Source of the DNA: DATJQF01 sp035505995
GTDB lineage: Bacteria > Bacteroidota > Bacteroidia > Bacteroidales > FEN-979
Length of the DNA stretch: 64,000 nt
Reading direction: 5' to 3'
Assembly (NCBI GenBank): GCA_035505995.1
Contig: DATJQF010000230.1
Location: forward strand, 5,301-69,300
Numbering within the stretch: position 1 is the first letter of the stretch; each line of letters starts with the position of its first letter. Made by a program: the position numbers and the translations under genes. Of this stretch, positions 44,195-52,868 are shown piece by piece. A model generated the notes under the pieces. The model did not search any database and was not told the origin of the DNA. It saw only the letters and a list, made by a program, of their open reading frames with translations.

Positions 44195-44845
44195 ATGAAA
44201 AAGTTTGCAGTCGTTTTGGCCGGTTGCGGGGTATATGACGGGGCTGAGATCCAGGAAGCGGTCCTGACCCTGCTGGCCATCTCAAAACAGGGAGCGGAAT
44301 ACACCATTTTCGCCCCCGATATGGAGCAGCATGATGTGGTCAACCACCTGTCAGGAGAGGAAATGAAAGAATCGAGGAATGTCCTGGTGGAGGCGGCCCG
44401 CATCGCCAGGGGAAACATCCTGCCCCTCGACGCCTTTCGCGCAGAAGCCTTCGACGCCCTGATCTTTCCCGGCGGATTCGGGGTGGCAAAGAACCTCTCT
44501 ACGTTTGCCTTCGACAGCGCGGAGATGAAGGTCCACCCGGAGGTGGAGAAAGCCGTGCAGGCAATGCACCGGGCCGGCAAGCCGGTAGGGGCCCTCTGCA
44601 TCTCCCCCGTGATCTTTGCCCGTCTTTTCAAGGGAGCCATCCTTACCCTCGGGAATGACCCTGAATCGGCAGGAGCCGTGAAGAGAATGGGGGCCGAGCA
44701 CCGGATGACGACGCATGGGGAAGTGGTCGCCGATCCGAAGTTCAATATTTTTTCAACGCCCTGCTATATGCTGGATGCGTCGATCAGGGATATTGAAAAG
44801 GGTGCGGAAAATATCGTCAGGAAAATGATGGCGGCAATGGAATAG
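44195..44845 (+). CDS. elbB: ElbB (isoprenoid biosynthesis glyoxalase) family protein
   Basis: DJ-1/PfpI-superfamily protein, 216 residues from ATG 44195; ATG 44189 or earlier are possible. KFAVVLAGCGVYDGAEIQEAVLTLLAI is the ElbB start, with DALIFPGGFGVAKNLSTF and the nucleophile-elbow GALCISPVIFARLF holding the conserved Cys. E. coli ElbB has glyoxalase activity and was linked to lycopene yield; the true role is unclear. Single gene divergent from wlbC and convergent with buk. Confidence 0.9.
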   Translation: MKKFAVVLAGCGVYDGAEIQEAVLTLLAISKQGAEYTIFAPDMEQHDVVNHLSGEEMKESRNVLVEAARIARGNILPLDAFRAEAFDALIFPGGFGVAKNLSTFAFDSAEMKVHPEVEKAVQAMHRAGKPVGALCISPVIFARLFKGAILTLGNDPESAGAVKRMGAEHRMTTHGEVVADPKFNIFSTPCYMLDASIRDIEKGAENIVRKMMAAME

Positions 44846-44861
44846 ATCGTTCCGGACCCGC

Positions 44862-45935
44862 TCAGTAAACCATTGCTTTCAGCTCGCCGGTGATCACCAT
44901 CAGCCCGTTCATGGCCAGGGCGCGCATCTCATCCTCCCCCGGGAATACATGGATGGGCGCCAGTTTGTACACCCTTTCCTGGATCAGCTCCACAAAAGCC
45001 TTGTCATAGGCAATGCCCCCGGTGATCAGGATGGCATCCACTTCGCCTTTCAGGACCGTGTACATTTCTCCGATCGTTTTTGAGACCTGGTACGCCATTG
45101 CCTCATAAATAAGCTTCGCTTTCATTTCGCCGGCTTCAATGCGCTTCACGACTTCCAGAACATTGTTGGTCCCCAGGTATGCCACCATGCCTCCTTCACC
45201 CTTGATCATTTTCATGACCTCCTTTTCCGAATACTTTCCGCTGAAGCAAAGCCGGACCATCTGACCCATCGGAAGGGTCATGCTCCGTTCCGGGCTGAAA
45301 GGCCCGTCTCCGTCGAGCCCCTGGTTCGTATCGATGACCCGGCCCTTGCGGTGCGCTCCCACGGTGATGCCGCCGCCCAGGTGGACTACGATCAGGTTCA
45401 GGTCTTCATATTTCCGGTGGATCCCTTTGGCATAATCGCGGGCAATTGCTTTCTGATTGAGGGCATGAAAGATGGAAATCCTCTCGAACAGGGGATGGCC
45501 GGCAATTCTCGCCAGCTCCTCAAATTCATCCACCACGATGGGGTCCGCGATATAGGCCCGGGCATTGGGGAGCGATTTTACGAGATCGTACGCAATCAGT
45601 CCCCCGAGATTGCTGGCATGTTCTCCCAGCGGACTGTTGCGAAGATCGGCCAGCATCTTCTCATTCACTTCGTAAACTCCCGACTGAACCGGTTTAAGCA
45701 GTCCTCCCCTCCCTACCACCGCCTGCACTTTGTCAATATTGATCTGGGCATCGCACAGCTGCTGAAGGATGATTTTCTTCCTGAGCTCAAACTGGTCGGT
45801 GATCTTCTGGAATGGGGCCAGCTCTTCGGTCGAATGGGAAATATTCTTGAGGAAGATCGGTTCCGTATTCTGGAACACGGCGATCTTGGTTGAAGTAGAG
45901 CCGGGGTTGATGGCCAGTATGCGGATATCTTTCAT
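44862..45935 (-). CDS. buk: Butyrate kinase
   Basis: Makes ATP and butyrate (or a branched-chain acid) from the acyl phosphate. 357 residues from ATG 45935, chosen because the conserved LAINPGSTSTKIAVFQN starts six residues in and because of the four-base overlap with the permease stop. Other family signals: VGRGGLLKPV, HLGGGITVGAHRKGRVIDTNQGLDGDGPFSPERS and ILITGGIAYDK. Last gene of ptb-permease-buk. Substrate could be isobutyrate/isovalerate as well as butyrate; the sequence does not decide. Confidence 0.94.
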   Translation of the reverse strand: MKDIRILAINPGSTSTKIAVFQNTEPIFLKNISHSTEELAPFQKITDQFELRKKIILQQLCDAQINIDKVQAVVGRGGLLKPVQSGVYEVNEKMLADLRNSPLGEHASNLGGLIAYDLVKSLPNARAYIADPIVVDEFEELARIAGHPLFERISIFHALNQKAIARDYAKGIHRKYEDLNLIVVHLGGGITVGAHRKGRVIDTNQGLDGDGPFSPERSMTLPMGQMVRLCFSGKYSEKEVMKMIKGEGGMVAYLGTNNVLEVVKRIEAGEMKAKLIYEAMAYQVSKTIGEMYTVLKGEVDAILITGGIAYDKAFVELIQERVYKLAPIHVFPGEDEMRALAMNGLMVITGELKAMVY

Positions 45936-47482
45936 TCCTTCGGCGGAGTTAACGGTTCGACCGGCTTCCTGAGCCTGCTGTTCCGGATCCCGTAAGTGAA
46001 GTAGATCACGAATCCGATGACCATCCACACCACCAGCCGCGCCCAGGTCTGCCAGGGAAGGGAGGCCATCTGGAGAAAGCAGATCAGCGCCCCGAGCACA
46101 GGAACGACCGGCACAAACGGCGTGCGGAACGGCCGCGGGATCTCCGGTCTTGATTTACGGAGCACGATGATGCTGCAGCAAACGATCACGAAGGCCAGCA
46201 GGGTGCCGATGGAAACCAGCTCCCCGAGTACATGGATGGGCAGGATCCCGGCCAGGATAAGCGCCACAAAGCCGGTCATCAGGGTACTGACATACGGGGT
46301 CTTGAATTTCGGGTGCACCCGGGAGAATACCGGGGGAAGCAGCCCGTCCTTGGCCATGGAATGGAAGATCCTCGGCTGGCCCAGCAGCATCACCAGGATG
46401 ACGGAGCTCAATCCCGCGATCGCGGCGATCTTCACAATCGGCCGCAGCCAGAACATCTTTTGCCCCATCGCATCCACACCCACAGCCACCGGGTCGGGTA
46501 CATTCAGGGTGGTGTAGCTCACGATCCCGGTCAGCACGAGGGCGACCAGGATATACAATACCGTGGAGATGCCCAGCGAACCCATAATCCCTATCGGCAT
46601 ATGCTTCTGCGGGTTTTTGGCTTCCTGGGCGGCTGTCGAGACTGCATCGAATCCTATATAGGCAAAGAAGATCACTCCGGCCCCCCGCAGGATCCCGCTC
46701 CATCCGAACTGGCCCCACTTTCCCGTATTGGGCGGAATGAAGGGATGCCAGTGGCCTGCCGTGACAAAAGAGACCCCGACGACGATGAACAGGATGATCA
46801 CGGAAACTTTGGTGATCACCATCAGGTTGTTGAAATTGGCGGATTCCTTGATCCCGATGACCAGCAGCAGGGTTACCAGGGCAATGATGAACATGGCCGG
46901 GATATTCATGATAGCCGTAACATGAGGCAGAGCGCTCACAGGAATCCCCTGCGCAGTCAGGCTGTTGGCCAGGTTCGGCGTAAGCTCCTCCCAGCCGGTC
47001 TTCGGAAGCTGTATCATCACCGTGCCGGAAGCGGACGTGAGCGAGACCGGCAGGTTGATCCCGAAATCTTTCAGGAAGCTCACGACATACCCCGACCAGC
47101 CGACTGAAACGGTGGCGGCTGCAAAAAGATATTCCAGGATCAGGTCCCAGCCGATCACCCAGGCGAAAAATTCTCCCAGCGTGGCATAAGCGTAGGTATA
47201 GGCGCTGCCGGCGATGGGGATCATGGATGCAAACTCCGCATAGCACAGCCCTGCAAATGCGCAGGCGATACCCGATATGATGAAGGAAAGGACGATGGCA
47301 GGACCCGCATACTGTGCGGCGGCCTGACCGGTCAGTACGAAAATGCCGGCGCCGATGATCGCACCGATCCCCAGGGTGGTGAGATTGGTGGCGGTGAGGG
47401 CTCTCCTGAACCCATGCTTCGTATCGGATGCCTGGGAAATAAGCTCATGGATCGATTTAGTCTGAAACAGTTTGTTGGTCAT
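45932..47482 (-). CDS. APC-family amino acid permease (CAT-like, YhdG type)
   Basis: Inner-membrane amino acid transporter, 516 residues from ATG 47482 (MTNKLFQTKSIHELI); further in-frame sequence upstream overlaps ptb and lacks family similarity. Twelve or more helices are visible; the first carries TTLGIGAIIGAGIFVLTG, the Na/substrate motif of the APC fold. FAYIGFDAVSTAAQEAKNPQKHMPIGIMGSL is typical of the cationic/broad amino acid group. It sits between ptb (70 bases) and buk (overlap), so its substrate may be an amino acid fermented to an acyl-CoA, for example valine, leucine or lysine. That link is inferred from position. Confidence 0.9.
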   Translation of the reverse strand: MTNKLFQTKSIHELISQASDTKHGFRRALTATNLTTLGIGAIIGAGIFVLTGQAAAQYAGPAIVLSFIISGIACAFAGLCYAEFASMIPIAGSAYTYAYATLGEFFAWVIGWDLILEYLFAAATVSVGWSGYVVSFLKDFGINLPVSLTSASGTVMIQLPKTGWEELTPNLANSLTAQGIPVSALPHVTAIMNIPAMFIIALVTLLLVIGIKESANFNNLMVITKVSVIILFIVVGVSFVTAGHWHPFIPPNTGKWGQFGWSGILRGAGVIFFAYIGFDAVSTAAQEAKNPQKHMPIGIMGSLGISTVLYILVALVLTGIVSYTTLNVPDPVAVGVDAMGQKMFWLRPIVKIAAIAGLSSVILVMLLGQPRIFHSMAKDGLLPPVFSRVHPKFKTPYVSTLMTGFVALILAGILPIHVLGELVSIGTLLAFVIVCCSIIVLRKSRPEIPRPFRTPFVPVVPVLGALICFLQMASLPWQTWARLVVWMVIGFVIYFTYGIRNSRLRKPVEPLTPPKE

Positions 47483-47552
47483 AGTTGGGTTTTTAGTCTT
47501 CCGGAGGTCACTGCCGGTTTCCGGATGAAAGCCCGCGGGCACTGGGTATCGA

Positions 47553-48482
47553 TCAGTTGCCTGCAGCGGCCATGACAATGCTCGCCTGCTTGGATTCCTC
47601 GGTATCGGAGCGGGAGGTGAGTACGATCGGGGCTGCAGCTCCCAGGACGACTGCCGCCAGGCTGGCGCCGGCCGAGAATCCAAAGGCCTTGTACAGCACG
47701 TTCCCTGCTTCAATATCCGGGACCACCAGCATGTCGGCATCGCCTGCCACATCGCTCACGATCCCCTTATGGCGGGCGCTTTCGATGCTGACGGCGTTAT
47801 CGTAGGCCAGCGGACCGTCCAGGATGCAATTCTTGATCTGTCCCCGCTGGTTCATTTTCGACAGGATGGCGGCTTCCATGGTCGCCGGCATTTGTTCGTT
47901 GACCATTTCCACGGCACACAACAGGGCAACTTTGGGCTTGGGAACTCCCAGCCGGTTCATGAATTCCACGGCGTTGTTGATGATCGCGATCTTGGTCTTC
48001 AGGTCGGGAGCGATCACCATGGCCGCATCGGTCAGACCGATCAGCTTATGATAGGTTGGCACTTCGAACAATGCAAAATGGGAAAGCACTTCGGACTTCC
48101 GCAAGCCGGCTTCCTTGTCCAGCACCCCCCTCAGGAAGGTCGCACTGGGGACATTGCCTTTCATCAATATATCAGCTTCCTTGTTGCGGACAACGGATAC
48201 CGCTCGACGGACCGCCTGGGCATCCACCTCTTCATTGATCACCGGCATTCCGGAAATATCGAGTTTCAGCTTGGCAGCCAGTTCTTTGATCTTTTGTTCC
48301 GACCCTACCAGGATGGCATCCACCAGCCCGGATTTAACGACTGCACACACCGCCTCCAGGGAATGTTCATCCTGGGCAACGGCTACGGCAATTTTCTTTT
48401 TACGGGCACTTTTGGCCAGTTCATACAGGTCACTCAGTTTGGTAAGGCCGGTCTTGGTCCCGGCATTTTTTGCAGTACTCAT
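47553..48482 (-). CDS. ptb: Phosphate butyryltransferase
   Basis: Swaps CoA for phosphate on butyryl- or related acyl-CoA, feeding butyrate kinase. 309 residues. The Pta/Ptb fold signals KKKIAVAVAQDEHSLEAVCAVV, ADILMKGNVPSATFLRGVL, SHFALFEVPTYHKLIGLTDAAMVIAPDL and CAVEMVNEQMPATMEAA are present, and FSAGASLAAVVLGAAAPIVLTSRSDTEESK closes it. AAGGAGG lies 13 bases before the ATG, a rare good Shine-Dalgarno. First gene of ptb-permease-buk, divergent from tryptophanase. Confidence 0.94.
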   Translation of the reverse strand: MSTAKNAGTKTGLTKLSDLYELAKSARKKKIAVAVAQDEHSLEAVCAVVKSGLVDAILVGSEQKIKELAAKLKLDISGMPVINEEVDAQAVRRAVSVVRNKEADILMKGNVPSATFLRGVLDKEAGLRKSEVLSHFALFEVPTYHKLIGLTDAAMVIAPDLKTKIAIINNAVEFMNRLGVPKPKVALLCAVEMVNEQMPATMEAAILSKMNQRGQIKNCILDGPLAYDNAVSIESARHKGIVSDVAGDADMLVVPDIEAGNVLYKAFGFSAGASLAAVVLGAAAPIVLTSRSDTEESKQASIVMAAAGN

Positions 48483-48593
48483 GCTACAGGTTCCTCCTTG
48501 ATATATTGATATTTATGATAATTCCGGAACAGGCATTCCGGTTCCACAAACCTACGTGAATTTTGGCAAATACACAAACCGGCTGGAAATTAT

Positions 48594-48621
48594 TTTGTCA
48601 GTCGAAATATTCCTACCTTTG
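48594..48621 (+). promoter_or_regulatory. Bacteroidota promoter ahead of tryptophanase
   Basis: TTTG at 48594-48597 and TACCTTTG at 48614-48621 are spaced by 16 bases, a little short; the ATG follows after 22 bases. No room remains for a TnaC-like leader peptide. Confidence 0.55.
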
Positions 48622-48643
48622 AGCGGAAAAGTAATTCGTCCCT

Positions 48644-50017
48644 ATGGAGCTACCTTTTGCAGAATCCTTCCGGATCAAAATGGTGGAGAATATCCGGAAA
48701 AGCACCCGCCAGGAACGTGAAGTATGGATCAGGGATGCCCGGTATAACGTCTTTCAACTCAGGAGCGACCAGGTGTTTATCGACCTGCTGACCGATTCGG
48801 GCACCGGTGCCATGAGCGATGTGCAATGGTCGGAACTGATGAGAGGGGATGAAAGCTATGCCGGCGCTTCCTCCTATTTTAAGCTGAAGGAAGCCTTTCA
48901 GGAGATCACGGGATTTGAGTTCTTTCTGCCGGTACACCAGGGGAGAGCGGCTGAAAACGTGCTGTTTTCCGTCCTGGTGAGGGAAGGGAATATAGTTCCG
49001 GGAAATTCACATTTCGATACCACCAAGGGCCATATCGAATACCGGAAAGCGCATGCGGTGGATTGTACCATCCGGGAAGCCTTCGACACAACGATCGACC
49101 ATCCCTTCAAGGGCAATGTGGACCTGGCCAAATTGGAAAAAGTGCTGGAGAAATCAGCCGATAAAGTCCCTTTTATCATCCTTACGGTCACGTGCAACAC
49201 ACCGGGCGGTCAACCGGTTTCCATGGAGAACCTGAAGCAGGTCAGGGAGATCGCCGACCGGTATGGCAAACTGGTGCTGTTTGATTCCGCCCGGTTTGCC
49301 GAGAATGCCTATTTCATCAAAATTCGGGAAAAGGGATACGGTAATAAAACCATCCGGGAGATCGCCCGGGAGATGTTCTCTTATGCCGACCTGATCACCA
49401 TGAGCAGCAAGAAGGATGCGATTGTGAATATCGGCGGGCTGATCGGGATGAGAGACGAAGCGATCTTCCATAAAGCCAGCATGTATAATATCATGTTCGA
49501 GGGCTATATCACTTACGGGGGATTGGCCGGCCGCGACCTGAATGCCATGGCCCGGGGACTTTATGAAGGGACCGAATTCGACTACCTGGAAACCCGGGTG
49601 CATCAGGTACATTACCTCGGCAAGAAGCTGATGGAATACGGCATCCCCATACAACGCCCGATCGGCGGTCATGCCGTTTTTGTGGATGCCGTCCGCTTCC
49701 TTCCCCATATTCCCCGGGAGCAGTTCCCGGCCCAGTTACTGGCAGTGGAACTTTACCTTGAATCAGGCGTCCGGGGAGTGGAGATCGGAACACTGCTGGC
49801 CGACCGCGATCCCGATTCCAGGGAAAACCGGTTTCCCGCGCTGGAAATGCTGCGGCTCGCCATCCCCCGCCGCGTATACACCAATAACCATATGGATGTG
49901 GTCGCCACGTCCCTGAAAAATATTTACGACCGCCGCGATCAGATCCGGTCAGGATTCAGGATCCTTTACGAAGCCCCGATGATGAGGCACTTTACCGTTC
50001 AGCTGGAAAAGATCTGA
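48644..50017 (+). CDS. tnaA: Tryptophanase
   Basis: PLP enzyme that splits L-tryptophan into indole, pyruvate and ammonia. 457 residues. Conserved IDLLTDSGTGAMSD, SYFKLKEAFQEITGFEFFLPVHQGRAAE, FDSAR with D214, and the PLP lysine in MSSKKD (K257). To separate it from tyrosine phenol-lyase: the position of TPL Thr124 is Asp here (GNSHFDTTKGH, D125), and the TPL phenol-binding Arg in SMERG is Ile here (RGVEIGTLL); both are tryptophanase-like. No tnaB permease is next to it; the likely partner genes are fRMsr, mntP and queD in the same direction. Confidence 0.92.
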   Translation: MELPFAESFRIKMVENIRKSTRQEREVWIRDARYNVFQLRSDQVFIDLLTDSGTGAMSDVQWSELMRGDESYAGASSYFKLKEAFQEITGFEFFLPVHQGRAAENVLFSVLVREGNIVPGNSHFDTTKGHIEYRKAHAVDCTIREAFDTTIDHPFKGNVDLAKLEKVLEKSADKVPFIILTVTCNTPGGQPVSMENLKQVREIADRYGKLVLFDSARFAENAYFIKIREKGYGNKTIREIAREMFSYADLITMSSKKDAIVNIGGLIGMRDEAIFHKASMYNIMFEGYITYGGLAGRDLNAMARGLYEGTEFDYLETRVHQVHYLGKKLMEYGIPIQRPIGGHAVFVDAVRFLPHIPREQFPAQLLAVELYLESGVRGVEIGTLLADRDPDSRENRFPALEMLRLAIPRRVYTNNHMDVVATSLKNIYDRRDQIRSGFRILYEAPMMRHFTVQLEKI

Positions 50018-50023
50018 AACGGG

Positions 50024-50485
50024 ATGGAGGCAAACAGGAAGAAAGGACGCTACCGGAGAATCCTGAAACAGCTGGAAGAACTGCTGGGAAGCACCGGGGA
50101 TGCGGATGCGCGCATGGCCACCATTGCGGCCCTCCTCCACCATAAAATGGAATATTTCTTCTGGACGGGATTTTATTGCCTGCAGGGAGGTGAGCTGATC
50201 GTCAGGACCTACCAGGGACCGCTGGCCTGCCAGGTGCTGGAAAAGAATAAAGGCGTTTGCTGGGCGGGGATCAACCGGCAGAAAACAATCCTCGTCCCCG
50301 ACGTGCATGCCTTTCCGGGCCATATCGCCTGCGATCCCCGGTCGAAATCGGAAATTGTCGTCCCGATACGAGACCGTAGCCGGAAGATCATCGGAGTGCT
50401 GGACGTTGACAGTGATCTCCTGAATGCCTTTGACGAAATTGATGCCGAATATCTCGGGAAAATCGTCGAAATGATCCCCGCATGA
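50024..50485 (+). CDS. msrC: Free methionine-(R)-sulfoxide reductase (GAF domain, fRMsr)
   Basis: Reduces free Met-R-sulfoxide. 153 residues, a single GAF domain. The three family cysteines are C69 (GPLACQ), C79 (GVCWAG) and C103 (HIACD); their spacing of 10 and 24 equals that of E. coli C84, C94 and C118, strong support for catalysis rather than nucleotide sensing. The DVHAFPGHIACDPRSKSEIVVP block is complete. It starts six bases after tnaA and overlaps mntP by four bases (ATGA), so it is co-translated with mntP. Confidence 0.92.
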   Translation: MEANRKKGRYRRILKQLEELLGSTGDADARMATIAALLHHKMEYFFWTGFYCLQGGELIVRTYQGPLACQVLEKNKGVCWAGINRQKTILVPDVHAFPGHIACDPRSKSEIVVPIRDRSRKIIGVLDVDSDLLNAFDEIDAEYLGKIVEMIPA

Positions 50486-51042
50486 ACCTGGTTGAAATTA
50501 TCCTGATTGCCCTGGGACTTTCCATGGATTGCTTTGCCGTAGCCGTTGGCTTCGGAATTACCCGCACCCTGACCCGGAAGGATATCCTGAAAATGGCTTT
50601 TTTCTTCGGGATATTCCAGGGATTGATGCCTTTGCTGGGATGGCTGATCGGGCATTTTTTCCAGGACCTGATCCGGCAGGTGGATCACTGGATCGCCTTC
50701 GGAATCCTGGCATTTATCGGGATCAAAATGATCCTGCAATCTTTCCGGATCGGAAAACGCAGGAAAAAGCTTGATATCAAGGATTTTTCGCTGCTGCTGA
50801 CGCTTTCTGTAGCCACCAGCATCGATGCCCTTGCCACGGGGATCGGATTGGAATTTCTGGGGGTCAGGATCCTGCTGGCGGTGTCGATCATCGCACTGAT
50901 CACTTTTTTCGTGTCCATTGCCGGCGCCCGGATCGGGGAAACCTCTTCCTTTATCCCTGCCCGCCGGGCCGAGCTGTTGGGCGGGCTTATCCTGATCGCG
51001 ATCGGGCTGAAGATCCTCTTCCAGCACCTGGGGATATTGTAG
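50482..51042 (+). CDS. mntP: Manganese efflux pump MntP
   Basis: Inner-membrane Mn2+ exporter. 186 residues with six helices. The MntP repeats are visible in the first helix, IILIALGLSMDCFAVAVGFG (Asp in membrane), and the fourth, LLLTLSVATSIDALATGIGL (the second Asp); FGIFQGLMPLLGWLIG and ELLGGLILIAIGLKILFQHL close the fold. Start overlaps the msrC stop by ATGA. In E. coli the gene is controlled by a yybP-ykoY riboswitch; none can sit here because the gene starts inside msrC. Confidence 0.93.
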   Translation: MNLVEIILIALGLSMDCFAVAVGFGITRTLTRKDILKMAFFFGIFQGLMPLLGWLIGHFFQDLIRQVDHWIAFGILAFIGIKMILQSFRIGKRRKKLDIKDFSLLLTLSVATSIDALATGIGLEFLGVRILLAVSIIALITFFVSIAGARIGETSSFIPARRAELLGGLILIAIGLKILFQHLGIL

Positions 51043-51050
51043 TACATTTG
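51043..51050 (+). promoter_or_regulatory. TAnnTTTG -7 box for queD
   Basis: TACATTTG begins at the base after the mntP stop and ends 15 bases before ATG 51066. Confidence 0.55.
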
Positions 51051-51065
51051 TAAAAATCAGGATAC

Positions 51066-51506
51066 ATGCCGACGATCCGCATTACCAAGCTGTTCCGTTT
51101 TGAAGCCGCCCATGCGCTGAAGGATTATGATGGTCCCTGCCGGAATATTCACGGTCACTCCTACGAGCTATCCGTGACCATTGAAGGCAGTCCGGTGAGC
51201 GATCCCCATTCACCCAAAAAAGGGATGGTGATGGATTTCAGCGACCTCAAGTCGATCGTCAAAAAGAACGTGATCGATGTTTTCGACCATGCCCTGATCC
51301 TGAGCTCGGATTACCCGGCCGGGGAGTTTGAAAAGCTGCAGGGATCCTTCTCCGGGATGCTGATCGTAGCGTATCAGCCCACCACCGAAAACATGCTGAC
51401 CGATTTCGCCGGCAGGATCGGGAACGCACTGCCCGCGGGGATAAAACTTTACTCGCTCAAATTAAGGGAAACGCCGAACTCTTTCGCAGAATGGTTTGCG
51501 GAATGA
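51066..51506 (+). CDS. queD: 6-carboxytetrahydropterin synthase QueD
   Basis: Second enzyme of the queuosine/7-deazapurine route, from dihydroneopterin triphosphate to 6-carboxytetrahydropterin. 146 residues. Zinc H16 (FEAAHAL), H29 and H31 (IHGHSY), catalytic C25 in CRNIHGH, the C-x3-HGH of QueD. GMVMDFSDLKSIVK and FDHALIL follow, then YQPTTENML and LRETPNSFAEW. The upstream dihydroneopterin triphosphate source is folE at 37 kb. QueC, QueE and QueF are not in the window. Confidence 0.9.
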   Translation: MPTIRITKLFRFEAAHALKDYDGPCRNIHGHSYELSVTIEGSPVSDPHSPKKGMVMDFSDLKSIVKKNVIDVFDHALILSSDYPAGEFEKLQGSFSGMLIVAYQPTTENMLTDFAGRIGNALPAGIKLYSLKLRETPNSFAEWFAE

Positions 51507-51536
51507 CACCGCCCGGATGAAAAGGTATAAGTTCTC

Positions 51537-52868
51537 CTATTTATCCTTGTAATTATATCCGAAACTGTACCGGAATCCTACGTTAATACCGACCGACTGG
51601 GAATGATTGGCCGGCAACTCGCCGCTGGTGGTCACCGGGGTTAATGAATATTTATACCCGGGTTCGATGCAAATGCTTAAATTCCTGTTGAACAGGTACT
51701 CCAGGCTGAACCCGGCCCAGAGCTGCCAGTAGGACAACATCCTTTCGGGGGTCTGCCTGACCAATTTGGTTACGGTTCCGCCCGGATAGCTCGGGTTCGG
51801 GAGAGGCTCATCCTTTTGCAGCAGAAATGAAACGGCAGGACCGGCCTGGAAGGAGAACCTGAAATGATTGGATTCAAATGCCTTGAAGCCCAGTAGCATG
51901 GGAACCTGCAAATAAAGGTAATGATCGGTAGTTACCGCAGTGGTCGAATGCACTACGCTATCGGCAGGCTTCAACGTTGCGACCGAATCGGGGGTGGTGT
52001 ACTCCGACAGGTATTGTCCCTGGTCGGCGAAATAGCCCAGACTGGCTCCCGTACGGAAGAAGAACCTTCCGAAATGGAACTGGAGATTCAATCCTCCCGA
52101 ATAGCTTCCATAGGAATAGGAATGGTTCGATTTATAGAAGGTGATGTCGGGTTCCGCATCAATTCCGACAGCAAAATGGATCGGGAACGGCGTGAGGCTT
52201 TTAGCGGTCAGGATCTGCTCCTGGGGAGGCACATTGCTGACATGCCGGATCACGAAAGGAGGGGTCTCATTCTTGGCCTCCGGGGAATTGCTCATATTGA
52301 CCGTAAAGGCGGAATAGCCCGGCAGGGCTGAGATCGGGGGTGCCAGCTGGCCGCTGTTCCGGGTCAGCAAAGGAGCCGGTGTGAGGATATTCTCTTCCGG
52401 AACTTCTTCCTTTTTCGTTACGGATTCATTGGCTGCTGTTTGTCCGGGCAGAACCGTTCTTTCCGGAATGACCCGCTTTGAAGTGGAAGCATATACCTGG
52501 TGTGCAGCACTCACTGCAGCATTCCTGTGAGCGGTCAGAGTATGGGTTACGGCCGGAACGACCGGGGAACCTGTCTTTGGATTTTCAGCATTGATTTCCT
52601 TCTTCGCAACGGGGACCTGCAAAGAAGAGGCAGGTGAGAGAAGGAACCAGATAACAGCCAGCAACACTACTGCAGAGGCAGCAGTAATCCAGGCGATCCC
52701 GGGAACATTCCTGAAATTCAGCCTCAGGATCTCTCCCCACAATAGCTTCCGGTTAATGCTTCCCCAGGCCCTTTCCGGCGGTTCCTCCCGGTAGTCCTGC
52801 AAGCCTTTCCGGAAAATCTCATCAATTGGATGAGGGCATTCGTTACCGTTTTTACCTGTTTTATCCAT
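51537..52868 (-). CDS. Anti-sigma-like membrane protein with C-terminal outer-membrane beta-barrel domain
   Basis: 443 residues, in three parts. The N-terminal 55 residues are cytosolic and match the short Bacteroidota anti-sigma-like pattern (IDEIFRKGLQDYREEPPERAW..I). One membrane helix spans about 56-77 (GIAWITAASAVVLLAVIWFLL). A Ser/Thr/Pro-rich linker (80-215) leads to a barrel-like region of about 220 residues (HFAVGIDAEPDITFYKSNHSYSYGSYSGGLNLQFHFGRFFFRTGASLGYF, ending SVGINVGFRYSFGYNYKD). It overlaps the ECF sigma gene by eight bases. The design suggests a protein that senses the outer membrane and holds the sigma factor; this is inferred. Confidence 0.72.
   Translation of the reverse strand: MDKTGKNGNECPHPIDEIFRKGLQDYREEPPERAWGSINRKLLWGEILRLNFRNVPGIAWITAASAVVLLAVIWFLLSPASSLQVPVAKKEINAENPKTGSPVVPAVTHTLTAHRNAAVSAAHQVYASTSKRVIPERTVLPGQTAANESVTKKEEVPEENILTPAPLLTRNSGQLAPPISALPGYSAFTVNMSNSPEAKNETPPFVIRHVSNVPPQEQILTAKSLTPFPIHFAVGIDAEPDITFYKSNHSYSYGSYSGGLNLQFHFGRFFFRTGASLGYFADQGQYLSEYTTPDSVATLKPADSVVHSTTAVTTDHYLYLQVPMLLGFKAFESNHFRFSFQAGPAVSFLLQKDEPLPNPSYPGGTVTKLVRQTPERMLSYWQLWAGFSLEYLFNRNLSICIEPGYKYSLTPVTTSGELPANHSQSVGINVGFRYSFGYNYKDK

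Noticed and set aside
48644..50017. Tyrosine phenol-lyase instead of tryptophanase
   Set aside because: Asp replaces the TPL Thr124 and Ile replaces the phenol-binding Arg; both are tryptophanase-like.
50482..50520. yybP-ykoY manganese riboswitch for mntP
   Set aside because: mntP begins inside the preceding gene, leaving no untranslated leader for a riboswitch.
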